Below are positions 7,538-15,571 of a stretch of DNA of 64,000 bases, one piece after another (position 1 is the stretch's first letter; the number at the start of each line of letters is the position of its first letter). Location: the NCBI GenBank assembly GCA_036747295.1, contig DAIOCN010000003.1, positions 62,001-126,000 of the forward strand, given 5' to 3'. The notes beneath the pieces were generated by a model. The model saw only the letters and a program-made list of their open reading frames with translations, was not told where the DNA came from and did no database searches. Position numbers and translations under genes: made by a program. Source of the DNA: UBA4736 sp002404015. Lineage in GTDB: Bacteria > Chloroflexota > Dormibacteria > Dormibacterales > Dormibacteraceae.

Positions 7538-9307
7538 ATGGCGGAGTACGCCGAGGAACCCTCCTCCGAACCCCTCTACGTGCTCCGGCACTCGACGGCC
7601 CACGTCCTGGCGGCGGCCGTCTGCCAGCTGCACCCGGGGACCAAGTACGCGATCGGCCCGCCTATCGAGAACGGCTTCTACTACGACTTCGAGCTGCCCG
7701 AGCCGATCGGCGAGAGCGACCTCAGGCCGATCGAGAAGAAGATGGCCGAGATCATCCGGAAGCGGCTGCCGTTCGTGCAGGTCAAGCTGCCCCGGGCCCA
7801 GGCCATCGAGCTCTTCAAGGAGCTGGGCCAGACCTACAAGCTGGAGATCCTGGAGGCCGAGGCCAAGGACGACGAGGTCATCTCCACCTACCAGACCGGT
7901 GACTTGTTCGTGGACCTCTGCCGGGGCCCCCACGTTCGGGATTCAGGCGACATCCATGCCTTCAAGCTGATGCGCCTGGCGGGCGCCTACTGGCGGGGCG
8001 ACGAGCACAACAAGATGCTCACCCGCATCTACGGCACCGCCTGGCCCACCCGCGAGGAGCTGGACCAGTATCTACACGACCTGGCCGAGGCCGAGAAGCG
8101 CGACCACAAGAGGCTGGGGCGGGAGCTGAAGCTGTTCGCCTTCGACGAGCGGACCGGGGCCGGCCTGCCGCTCTGGCTGCCAGCGGGGGCCACGGTCCGC
8201 CGGGAGATCGAGCGCTGGATCGTCGACGAGGAGGTCCAGCGCGGCTACCAGCACGTGCGGACGCCGGACGTCGCACGCCTCGACCTCTACAAGAAGAGCG
8301 GGCACTGGGACCGCTACCACGACAGCATGTACCCGCCGATGCGGTTCGAGGAGTCGGGCGAGGTGCTCGAGCTGCGGCCGATGAACTGCCCGCACCACAT
8401 CCTGGTGTACCAGACGGAGCTAAGGAGCTACCGCGACCTCCCCCTCCGGATCGCCGAGATCGGCAACAACTGGCGGTTCGAGAAGTCGGGCGAGCTGTCC
8501 GGGATGAACCGAGTGCGCGCCTTCGCCCTCAACGACGCCCACATCTTCTGCACCCCGGAGCAGCTGGAGCAGGAGGTGCGCGGGTCGCTCGAGCTGGCGA
8601 TGTACTTCTCGGAGGTCCTGGGAGTCGACGAGTACTGGTACCGGCTCTCGGTTCGGGACGACACGAAGGCCAAGTGGATCGGCGGCGAGGCGGAGTGGTC
8701 GGCGGCCCAGGCTGCGCTGGCCGGGGCGCTGGCGTCGCTCGACCAAGTCTACCGGCTGGGCCCGGGCGAGGCCGCCTTCTACGGTCCCAAGATCGACTTC
8801 CAGGTCCGCGACGCCATGCACCGCGAGTTCACGAACTCGACGGTCCAGGTCGACTTCCAGCTGCCGGAGCTGTTCGACCTCGAGTACGTGGCGGAGGACG
8901 GGGGCCGTCGGCGCCCGGTCATGGTCCACCGCGGGGCAGCGGGCGCGATGGAGCGGCTCTTCGCCTACCTGATCGAGAGGTACGCAGGCGCCTTTCCCAC
9001 CTGGCTGGCGCCGACCCAGGTGGTGGTCATCCCGATCACCGACGCCCACCTGCCGTTTGCGGCCGAGGTGGCCGCACGCCTGAAGCGGTCGCGGATCCGG
9101 GTCGATCTCGACGACTCGCAGGAGCGGATGAACAAGAAGATCCGCGAGGCCCAGGCCCGCAAGGTCCCCTACATGGCGATCGTGGGCGACCGCGAGAGGG
9201 AGGCGGGCGAGGTCTCCGTTCGCGACCGGGCCGGCGCCCAGACCGCCGAGCCCCTCGAAGACTTCGCCCAGCGGGTCGCCCTCGAGATCGCCGAAAGGCG
9301 GCGGTGA
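7538..9307 (+). CDS. thrS: Threonyl-tRNA synthetase, lacking an N-terminal TGS domain
   Basis: Class II synthetase of 589 residues. It begins almost directly with the second additional (editing) domain: HSTAHVL at about residues 18-24 and CRGPH near 129 supply the editing-site metal ligands. The catalytic core shows class II motif 2 (NNWRFEKSGELSGMNRVRAF), the zinc-site region MNCPHH, and FYGPKIDF. The anticodon-binding domain occupies the C-terminal ~100 residues. The ~60-residue TGS domain present in many bacterial ThrRS is missing and no upstream in-frame ORF supplies it. ATG 7538 follows a probable -10 at 7523. No T-box leader is present. Confidence 0.95.
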   Translation: MAEYAEEPSSEPLYVLRHSTAHVLAAAVCQLHPGTKYAIGPPIENGFYYDFELPEPIGESDLRPIEKKMAEIIRKRLPFVQVKLPRAQAIELFKELGQTYKLEILEAEAKDDEVISTYQTGDLFVDLCRGPHVRDSGDIHAFKLMRLAGAYWRGDEHNKMLTRIYGTAWPTREELDQYLHDLAEAEKRDHKRLGRELKLFAFDERTGAGLPLWLPAGATVRREIERWIVDEEVQRGYQHVRTPDVARLDLYKKSGHWDRYHDSMYPPMRFEESGEVLELRPMNCPHHILVYQTELRSYRDLPLRIAEIGNNWRFEKSGELSGMNRVRAFALNDAHIFCTPEQLEQEVRGSLELAMYFSEVLGVDEYWYRLSVRDDTKAKWIGGEAEWSAAQAALAGALASLDQVYRLGPGEAAFYGPKIDFQVRDAMHREFTNSTVQVDFQLPELFDLEYVAEDGGRRRPVMVHRGAAGAMERLFAYLIERYAGAFPTWLAPTQVVVIPITDAHLPFAAEVAARLKRSRIRVDLDDSQERMNKKIREAQARKVPYMAIVGDREREAGEVSVRDRAGAQTAEPLEDFAQRVALEIAERRR

Positions 9308-9402
9308 GAGAGGGAGTCGTGCGGGCGGGAGACACGGCACGGATAGGCTGACGCCAGTGGGCCCTTTGCCGGCGAACGGCCCGATCCCTGCGGCGGATAG
9401 GG

Positions 9403-9450
9403 CCGCATCCCGGAGAGCGGCCCATCCCCTCGCCGCATCCCGGCGAGCGG
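9403..9450 (+). repeat. Two 18-base direct repeats upstream of infC
   Basis: CCGCATCCCGG(A/C)GAGCGG occurs at 9403-9420 and 9433-9450, differing at one base, with a centre-to-centre spacing of 30 bases (about three helical turns). It lies in the thrS-infC gap, just upstream of the candidate infC promoter. This spacing could suit a DNA-binding protein. The function is unknown. Confidence 0.6.
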
Positions 9451-9462
9451 CGGTGAGTCTGG

Positions 9463-9468
9463 TAGCAT
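9463..9468 (+). promoter_or_regulatory. Candidate -10 element of the infC-rpmI-rplT operon
   Basis: TAGCAT lies upstream of the structured leader and just downstream of the 18-base direct repeats. No strong -35 hexamer is seen. Initiation here would give a leader of about 130 bases containing the attenuator. Confidence 0.35.
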
Positions 9469-9489
9469 GGCGATCTCAAAGCAGGGGTT

Positions 9490-9564
9490 CCGCCCCTCAC
9501 CTCTTGGGCCGGTGCTCGAAGGGGTTCTGTGAGCGGATGGCCCTGCGCCGTCCGTTTATTTTTT
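9490..9564 (+). promoter_or_regulatory. Candidate transcription attenuator in the infC leader
   Basis: A terminator hairpin pairs CGGATGGC (9534-9541) with GCCGTCCG (9547-9554) around a CCTGC loop and is followed directly by TTTATTTTTT (9555-9564). An alternative stem can pair CTCAC (9496-9500) with GTGAG (9529-9533), and CCG (9490-9492) with CGG (9534-9536), which would disrupt the terminator arm. This mutually exclusive arrangement is what an L20-type autoregulatory leader of infC-rpmI-rplT would look like. B. subtilis controls this operon in that way, but the sequence match to the known leader has not been tested. Confidence 0.6.
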
Positions 9565-9606
9565 AGGAGGATCAGGCGACACTGAACTTGATCGAGGTAG
9601 CTACAC

Positions 9607-10224
9607 ATAGCCTTTAAGGAGCTCAGGATCAACGAGCAGATCCGCTCCAACGAGGTGCGACTGATCGACGACCAGAACAATCAGCTCGGAGTTCTGAGCC
9701 TGGAGGCCGCGCAGCGGATTGCTACCGAGAAGGGACTCGACCTGGTGGAGGTGGCGCCTCAGGCCAACCCGCCGGTCTGCCGCTTGATGGACTACGGACG
9801 CTTCAAGTTCGAGACCATCAAGAAGGAGAAGGACCAGCGGAGGAAGCAGAACGTCATCAAGTTGAAGGAGATGAAGCTCCGCCCCAAGGTCGCCGACCAC
9901 GATTTCCAGACCAAGTTCCGTGGCGTCAAGACGTTCCTCGAGCAGGGTGAGAAGGTGAAGGTGACGATTATGTTCAGGGGCCGCGAGATGGTCCATCAGG
10001 AGATCGGCAGGAAGCTGCTGGATCGAGTCGCCGACGCGGCCAAGGATATCGCCGTCGTCGAGCGGGCCCCGATCATGGAAGGCCGCAACCTCTTCATGAT
10101 CCTGGCTCCCACCCACAAGACCATCACAGCCGCGGTAGCGGCGGCCGCCACCAAGGAGGCCGCGCAGCCGACCGCGGCGGCCCATGCGACCGCCACCAAG
10201 GAGGCCCCCCAACCAAGTGCCTAA
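9607..10224 (+). CDS. infC: Translation initiation factor IF-3
   Basis: Binds the 30S subunit, blocks 50S joining and proofreads start codon-anticodon pairing. Family motifs are LRINEQIR, EVRLIDDQNNQLGVL, DLVEVAP and PPVCRLMDYGRFKFE. The frame is closed by TAG at 9598-9600, and the first canonical codon (GTG 9655) would remove the conserved RINEQIR. The start is therefore ATA 9607 (GAGGT 8 bases upstream) or ATC 9628 (AAGGAG 6 bases upstream). Rare AUU/AUC/AUA starts are a known autoregulatory feature of infC. After about residue 170 there is an Ala/Thr/Pro-rich tail of roughly 30 residues. It overlaps rpmI by 8 bases. Confidence 0.94.
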   Translation: MAFKELRINEQIRSNEVRLIDDQNNQLGVLSLEAAQRIATEKGLDLVEVAPQANPPVCRLMDYGRFKFETIKKEKDQRRKQNVIKLKEMKLRPKVADHDFQTKFRGVKTFLEQGEKVKVTIMFRGREMVHQEIGRKLLDRVADAAKDIAVVERAPIMEGRNLFMILAPTHKTITAAVAAAATKEAAQPTAAAHATATKEAPQPSA

Positions 10225-10411
10225 GTTGAAGACCCGCAAGGGCCTCGCCAAGCGGATCCGCGTGACGCGGACCGGCAAGCTGATCCGCGCCCACGCCTGG
10301 AAGAGCCACCTGCTCGAGCACAAGTCGGCCAAGCGCAAGCGCGCCTACCGGGCCTCGGCGGGGGTCCACCGGACCGACCGCAAGGCTGTTCGTCGAGCCC
10401 TGGGGGTCTAG
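10217..10411 (+). CDS. rpmI: 50S ribosomal protein L35
   Basis: Small basic ribosomal protein of 64 residues, starting MPKLKTRKGLAKRIRVT as usual for L35, with the RAHAWKSHLLEHKSAKRKR core. GTG 10217 gives the family N-terminus and overlaps the infC stop region. It is the middle gene of the conserved infC-rpmI-rplT operon. Confidence 0.95.
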   Translation: MPKLKTRKGLAKRIRVTRTGKLIRAHAWKSHLLEHKSAKRKRAYRASAGVHRTDRKAVRRALGV

Positions 10412-10420
10412 CGAAGCGAG

Positions 10421-10774
10421 ATGGCTCGAGTCAAGCGAGGCGTCACCGCCCACCGCCGCCACAAGGCGATCCTGGATCGCGCCAAGGGCTTCCGCCTCTC
10501 CAAGAAGCTGCTCTTCCGGCCGGCCAACGAGGCCGTGCTGCACGCGCTGGCGTACGCCTTCCGCGACCGGCGGCGGCGCAAGCGCGAGATGCGAGCGCTC
10601 TGGATCGCCCGGATCAACGCCGCTTCGCGGCAGTCGGGACTGCCCTACAACAAGCTCATGCACGGCCTTCGCCAGGCCGGAGTGGAGATCGACCGCAAGG
10701 TGCTCGCCGACCTGGCCGTGCGAGACAGCGGTTCCTTTGCCCGCCTGGTGGAGGTTGCGAAGAACAGCCTTTAG
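10421..10774 (+). CDS. rplT: 50S ribosomal protein L20
   Basis: L20 is essential for early 50S assembly, and in several bacteria it represses its own operon by binding the infC leader or intercistronic RNA. The protein has 117 residues, the normal length, with MARVKRGVTAHRRHK, AKGFR and LWIARINAA. ATG 10421 lies 9 bases after the rpmI stop. The candidate attenuator upstream of infC would fit L20 feedback. Confidence 0.96.
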   Translation: MARVKRGVTAHRRHKAILDRAKGFRLSKKLLFRPANEAVLHALAYAFRDRRRRKREMRALWIARINAASRQSGLPYNKLMHGLRQAGVEIDRKVLADLAVRDSGSFARLVEVAKNSL

Positions 10775-11519
10775 CAGCGCTGACCAGCCACCGATCAGTA
10801 GCCCGGACAATGAAGCGGTCCGCCGCCTCCGGCGGCTGGGCCAACGCCGGGAGCCCGGACTGGTCCTCCTGGAGGGCCCTCGGGTCGTCCGCGAGGCCGC
10901 GGCCTGCGGAGTCGAGCTGGAGCTGCTTGCGCTGCGCCAGGGCGACAGTCTCGATGTGCCCGCCCGCCGCGTGGTCACGCTCTCGGAGCGGGTCTTCGCC
11001 TCGGCCAGCCAGACCGTGACCCCACAGGGTGTGCTGGCAATCGGCCGCCGTGACCTGACCACGGTGGCCGCCGCTCGCGCCATCGCGGCCGAGGCGGGCT
11101 GGCCGCTGGTGGTGCTGGACGGGGTCCAGGATCCAGGCAACGTGGGCGCCATCTGCCGCACCGCGGCGGCGGCCGGCGCCCGGGCGCTGGTCGTCCTCGG
11201 TGCCAGCGCCGACCCCCTGGGGGCCAAGGCGATCCGGGCGTCGGCCGGCAACGTGTTCCGGTTGGCGGTCGCGCGCGGCAGCTGGGAGGACCTGGCAGGC
11301 GGGGAGGGCTACGGGGCCGCGGCGGAGGGCGAGCCGATGGCGGAGGCGCGCCTCGACAAGGCCGGCCTGATCGCCTTCGGCAGCGAGGCCCACGGCCTGG
11401 GTCGGACCGACCTGCGGCTGGTCGCCATCCCGATGGCGGAGGGCGTGGAGTCCTTGAACGTGGCGGCCGCGGCGGCGCTGCTGCTGTACGAGGTGAGGCG
11501 CCGATGCTCGACCAGCTGA
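10755..11519 (+). CDS. TrmH/SpoU-family RNA 2'-O-ribose methyltransferase
   Basis: SPOUT-class methyltransferase with an N-terminal substrate-binding segment (LEGPRVVREA) and the knotted C-terminal domain: LDGVQDPGNVGAICRTA (motif 1), LIAFGSEAHGL (motif 2) and IPMAEGVESLNVAAAAALLLYE (motif 3). The target may be 23S rRNA or tRNA. It occupies the place of ysgA before pheS in B. subtilis. The start is uncertain: TTG 10755 is the nearest canonical codon, but family members begin near ITS..N..V, which would fit ATC 10794. It overlaps rplT if TTG is right, and overlaps pheS by 16 bases. Confidence 0.85.
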   Translation: MRRTAFSSADQPPISSPDNEAVRRLRRLGQRREPGLVLLEGPRVVREAAACGVELELLALRQGDSLDVPARRVVTLSERVFASASQTVTPQGVLAIGRRDLTTVAAARAIAAEAGWPLVVLDGVQDPGNVGAICRTAAAAGARALVVLGASADPLGAKAIRASAGNVFRLAVARGSWEDLAGGEGYGAAAEGEPMAEARLDKAGLIAFGSEAHGLGRTDLRLVAIPMAEGVESLNVAAAAALLLYEVRRRCSTS

Positions 11520-12532
11520 GCGCCTGGCGCGACGCCGCCCTCAGGGCTCTCCGAGAGGCCCGCGACGAGAAGGCCGTCGAGCAGGTCACGTGGACGTTCC
11601 TCGGGCGCAACGGCCACGTGACCGGCGTGCTGCGCGGCGTCGGCAAGCTGCCCCCCGAGGAGAGGGCGGCGGCCGGGGCGGCGGCCAACCAGGTCAAGCG
11701 GGCGCTCGAGGCGGCCGTCGAGCAGCGGCTGCAGGAGCTGGCCCAGGCCCGGCTGGCCGAGATCGGCGAGACCGACGCCATCGACGTCACGTTCCCCGGG
11801 CCGCCGCTTCCGATCGGCCGCCTGCACGTGCTGACCCAGGTCCAGCGGGAGATCGAGACGATCCTCGAAAGCATCGGCTACCACGTCGAGCTGGGGCCGG
11901 AGGTGGAGACCGACTGGTACAACTTCGAGGCGCTCAACCTGCCCAAGGGCCACGCCTCCCGGGACGTGCAGGACACCTTTTTCCTGAACGAGTCGGAGGA
12001 GTTGCTCCTCCGCACCCACACCTCGTCGGTCCAGATCAGGGCCATGGAGCGGCTGAAGGAGCCCCCGATTTACGCGATCGTTCCCGGCCGCACCTACCGG
12101 CGCGACGCCACCGACGCCACCCACCTGACGAGCTTCATGCAGCTCGAGGCGCTGGCCATCGATGAGGGGCTCACGGTCGGCGACCTGAAGGGGACCATCC
12201 TCTACTTCGCGCAGTCGCTGTGGGGCGCCGACCGCCGGGTCCGGATCCGGCCCCACCACTTCCCCTACACGGAGCCCAGCTTCGAGTTCGACCTCTCGTG
12301 CGGCGTCTGCGGCGGAACGGGCTGCCGGAGCTGCGGCCAGGACGGCTGGCTGGAGGTGGGCGGCTGCGGCATGGTCCACCCCAACGTCCTGCGCAACGGT
12401 GGGATCGACCCCGACCGCTACTCGGGCTTCGCCTGGGGTTTCGGGATCGAGCGGATGGCGATGCTCAAGTACGACATCGAGGACCTGCGCCTGTTCTACG
12501 ACAACGACACGCGCTTCCTGGAGCAGTTTTGA
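11504..12532 (+). CDS. pheS: Phenylalanyl-tRNA synthetase alpha subunit
   Basis: Catalytic subunit of the (alpha-beta)2 class II synthetase, 342 residues. An N-terminal coiled-coil (about 1-90) leads to the catalytic core with motif 2 region GRTYRRDATDATH, the aminoacylation residues around FMQLEALAIDEGL and PSFEFD, and motif 3 SGFAWGFGIERMAML. Cys-rich CGVCGGTGCRSCG near residue 270 resembles an added zinc knuckle. ATG 11504 overlaps the methyltransferase gene by 16 bases. Confidence 0.95.
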   Translation: MLDQLSAWRDAALRALREARDEKAVEQVTWTFLGRNGHVTGVLRGVGKLPPEERAAAGAAANQVKRALEAAVEQRLQELAQARLAEIGETDAIDVTFPGPPLPIGRLHVLTQVQREIETILESIGYHVELGPEVETDWYNFEALNLPKGHASRDVQDTFFLNESEELLLRTHTSSVQIRAMERLKEPPIYAIVPGRTYRRDATDATHLTSFMQLEALAIDEGLTVGDLKGTILYFAQSLWGADRRVRIRPHHFPYTEPSFEFDLSCGVCGGTGCRSCGQDGWLEVGGCGMVHPNVLRNGGIDPDRYSGFAWGFGIERMAMLKYDIEDLRLFYDNDTRFLEQF

Positions 12533-12533
12533 T

Positions 12534-12582
12534 GGTGTCGCCGAGGCGATCACCGGAGTCTCGGCGCCGCCTCGGCGCCACC
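12534..12582 (+). repeat. 15-base inverted repeat between pheS and pheT
   Basis: Arms 12534-12548 (GGTGTCGCCGAGGCG) and 12568-12582 (CGCCTCGGCGCCACC) pair at 14 of 15 positions around a 19-base loop. The hairpin begins 1 base after the pheS stop and ends 5 bases before the pheT ATG. It has no U-run, so it is not an intrinsic terminator. It could stabilise the pheS mRNA or control pheT translation. Confidence 0.65.
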
Positions 12583-12587
12583 ATCTG

Positions 12588-14975
12588 ATGCGCATCAGTT
12601 TTGAATGGCTGACCGAGCTGGCCGGGATGTCCGACGTCACCCCCCGCCAGGCCGCCGGCACCCTGACGATGGCCGGCTTCAACGTGGACGCCATCGAGAT
12701 GGTCGACCTCTCGGCCTTCCTGGTCGGCCGGATCCTGTCCCAGGAGGAGCACCCCAAGTCGCGCAACCCGCTCTGGGTCCACATCGTCGACCTGGGCCCG
12801 CTGGGCCAGCGCACGATCATCGCGGGCGCTCCCAACGCCGTGCCCGGCTCGCTGGTGCCGGTCGCGCTGCCAGGCACAGTCGACGCCACCGGCAAGACGG
12901 TGGGCGAGAAGCAGATCGCCGGCTTCCCGAGCCAGGGGATGCTCTGCGCCGCGGACGAGCTGGGCCTGGGCGAGGACCACAGCGGGATCCTGGTCCTGGA
13001 CCACGGCCAGCCCGGCCAGCCGCTCAGCGAGGTCATCGTGACCCAGGCCGTGCTAGAGGTCGACGTGACCCCCAACCGGCCCGACTGCCTCTGCCACCTG
13101 GGACTCGCCCGCGAGCTGGCGGCGGCTTCCGGCAGCTCCCTCAACCGGCCCTTCATGCCCGCCTTCACCGGCGGCGTCCAGCCGCCCGGCACCGACCTGG
13201 TCAAGGTCGCAATCGAGGACCCGGAACTCTGCCGCCGGTACATCGGGGCCGTGATCCGGAACGTGAAGGTCGCGGAGTCGCCGGATTGGCTGCGTCGCCG
13301 CCTGCAGGCGGCGGGCGTGCGCCCGATCAACAACGTCGTCGACGTCACCAACTACGTGCTGCTGGAGTACGGTCAGCCGCTGCACGCGTTCGACCTGAAG
13401 AAGCTGGCCGGCCCCGAGATCCGCGTCCGGCTCGCACGCCCAGGCGAGCAGCTGGCCTGCCTCGACGGCGAGACCCGCAGCCTCGACGCCCGGATGCTGG
13501 TGATCGCCGACGCCGAGCGGCCGGTCGCGATCGCAGGCGTGATCGGCGGCCAGGACAGCGCGGTGGGCGAGGACACGACCGAGATCCTCCTCGAGGCGGC
13601 CACGTTTAACGGGGTCAGCGTCCGGGCCACCTCGCGAGCGCTCAGAGTGCGCACCGAAGCCTCCGCGCGCTTCGAGAAGGGCATCTCGCCGGAGCTGGCG
13701 CTGGCCGGCGCCCGCCGGGCCGCGGTCCTGCTCCAGGAGGTGGCCGGCGCCGAGGTGCACGTGGGCTGGCCCGATGTGTACCCGAGGCCGCAGGAGCCCG
13801 TCCGGGTCCGGGTCCTGCCCGAGCAGGTGGACGGGGTCCTGGGCGCCCACGTGCCGCTCGAGGAGATGGAGTCGATCCTCCGCCGACTGGAGTTTCAGGT
13901 CCGCATCGACGAGGCCGGCGCCTGGGACGTGATGCCGCCGGTCTACCGGGTCGACGTCTCGCTGCCGGAGGACGTCGCCGAGGAGGTCGGCCGGATCTAC
14001 GGCTACGACAAGGTGCCGCCCACCCTGCCGGGCCGCCGTCACACGACCTGGCGGCCCGCCGAGCCCAGCCTGGGCCGCCGGCTCGACGCGGCCCGCCACG
14101 TGCTGGCCGGGGCGGGCTACACGGAGGCCGTGACGCCCAGCCTGCTCGCCCGCGAGCTGCTCGACCAGCTGGGGCTGGCGGACGCGGCACTGACCCTGGC
14201 GAACCCGGTCAGCGAGGACCAGGACACGCTGCGCACGAGCCTGCTGCCGTCCCTGCTCCAGGTCGCCGCCCTGAACCGCAACCGCGGCCGCCCCGCGGTC
14301 GGCCTGTTCGAGACGGCGCGGGTCTATCTGCGCCGGGCCGACGCGCCCGACGGGCAGCCCGACGAGCCCGAGCGGCTGGGGCTGCTCAGCACCGGCCACG
14401 AGACCTCGGAAGCGGGCCGGGCCGCCTTCCTGCACCTCAAGGCGGCGCTGGGCCGCGCCCTGCGGGCGCTCGGCTGCGACGAGTCGGATTTCCGGAGGGG
14501 GGAGGGGGACCTCTTCCACCCCGGCCGCTGCGCCGAGGTCGTGGTCGCCGGCCGGGTGGCCGGCCACGCCGGCGAGCTGCATCCCAATGTTGCGAGGCTC
14601 TTCGACGTCGAGGGCCGGGCGGTCGCCTGCGAGATCGACTTGGCGCCCGTCCTGGCGGCGGCCCGGGTTCGCAAGGTGGCGCCGCTGCCGCGGTTCCCGG
14701 CGGTCGATCGGGACCTGGGCGTGGTCGTCGCTGAGGCGGTCGAGGCCGCCGCCCTGCAGGTCACCATCGAGGAGGCCGGGGGCGAGCTCCTGGAGTCCGC
14801 CCGCGCCTTCGACGAGTACCGCGGGGACCAGGTCCCGGAGGGCCGCAAGAGCGTCGCCTTCGCCTTGACTTTCAGAAGTGCCGAGCGCACCCTGACGGAC
14901 GCCGAGGTGGACGAGCGGATGAAGGCGATTCGAGAGTCACTGCGGGCCCGGCACGACGCAGGGTTCCGGACCTGA
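12588..14975 (+). CDS. pheT: Phenylalanyl-tRNA synthetase beta subunit
   Basis: Beta subunit of PheRS, 795 residues. The order is: N-terminal MRISFEWL, an EMAP-like tRNA-binding domain (about 40-150), the B3/B4 editing domain (about 200-380), B5 (about 395-470, including PPVYRVDV and EVGRIYGYDKVP), the catalytic-like core, and a C-terminal ferredoxin-fold anticodon-binding domain ending in KAIRESLRARHDAGFRT. ATG 12588 gives the family N-terminus. No Shine-Dalgarno sequence is seen; a strong hairpin immediately precedes the start. Confidence 0.95.
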   Translation: MRISFEWLTELAGMSDVTPRQAAGTLTMAGFNVDAIEMVDLSAFLVGRILSQEEHPKSRNPLWVHIVDLGPLGQRTIIAGAPNAVPGSLVPVALPGTVDATGKTVGEKQIAGFPSQGMLCAADELGLGEDHSGILVLDHGQPGQPLSEVIVTQAVLEVDVTPNRPDCLCHLGLARELAAASGSSLNRPFMPAFTGGVQPPGTDLVKVAIEDPELCRRYIGAVIRNVKVAESPDWLRRRLQAAGVRPINNVVDVTNYVLLEYGQPLHAFDLKKLAGPEIRVRLARPGEQLACLDGETRSLDARMLVIADAERPVAIAGVIGGQDSAVGEDTTEILLEAATFNGVSVRATSRALRVRTEASARFEKGISPELALAGARRAAVLLQEVAGAEVHVGWPDVYPRPQEPVRVRVLPEQVDGVLGAHVPLEEMESILRRLEFQVRIDEAGAWDVMPPVYRVDVSLPEDVAEEVGRIYGYDKVPPTLPGRRHTTWRPAEPSLGRRLDAARHVLAGAGYTEAVTPSLLARELLDQLGLADAALTLANPVSEDQDTLRTSLLPSLLQVAALNRNRGRPAVGLFETARVYLRRADAPDGQPDEPERLGLLSTGHETSEAGRAAFLHLKAALGRALRALGCDESDFRRGEGDLFHPGRCAEVVVAGRVAGHAGELHPNVARLFDVEGRAVACEIDLAPVLAAARVRKVAPLPRFPAVDRDLGVVVAEAVEAAALQVTIEEAGGELLESARAFDEYRGDQVPEGRKSVAFALTFRSAERTLTDAEVDERMKAIRESLRARHDAGFRT

Positions 14976-14994
14976 ACGCGTCAGCAGTAGTCGC

Positions 14995-15552
14995 ATGACG
15001 CTGTTCGACCTCTTCGCTGTCGCCGTGATCGTGATCTACGTCCTCCTGGGCTACTTCACCGGGATGATCCGGCGCGTGATCGGGCTGGTCACCGTCTACC
15101 TGGCCTGCGTCGTCGCCACGTACATGGGCATCCAGGGCGGGTCGATCGTCCAGCAGCAGGACGCGACCATCACGATCCCAGATTCCCGGATCTACGCCTG
15201 GGTCGGCTTCTTCTTGCTGATCATCGTCGTGGTCGAGGGTCTTGCCGTGTTCATCCACAACGAGCTGCAGCTCAGCATCATCATGCTGAACAAGGCGACG
15301 GGCGTACTGGTGGGGGCGGTCACCGCCGTCGTGGTCGTGCTGGTGACGTCCTACATCCTGGCCGGCTACGGCCAGCCGCTCGGCTCGGGGGCGCCCGATG
15401 ATCTCCAGATCAAGGTGCGCGATGCGGTGGCGAACTCCAAGATCGGGCTGCCGATCGCCAAGCTGGCCGCGCCGGCCTTGATCGTCTTCGACGCCGCCCT
15501 GCCCCGCGACCCCAAGACGTATTTCGGAATCAGCTCGACCAAAGCTCCGTAG
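14995..15552 (+). CDS. CvpA-family membrane protein
   Basis: Membrane protein of 185 residues with about four hydrophobic segments (near residues 5-22, 28-46, 66-86 and 98-122) and a soluble C-terminal tail. This is the CvpA pattern, named for colicin V production in E. coli. The family's molecular role is poorly defined. It lies after pheT, in the same neighbourhood as B. subtilis yshB. ATG 14995 is 19 bases after the pheT stop. Confidence 0.8.
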   Translation: MTLFDLFAVAVIVIYVLLGYFTGMIRRVIGLVTVYLACVVATYMGIQGGSIVQQQDATITIPDSRIYAWVGFFLLIIVVVEGLAVFIHNELQLSIIMLNKATGVLVGAVTAVVVVLVTSYILAGYGQPLGSGAPDDLQIKVRDAVANSKIGLPIAKLAAPALIVFDAALPRDPKTYFGISSTKAP

Positions 15553-15571
15553 CGCCGTACCCTTCAAGTCG

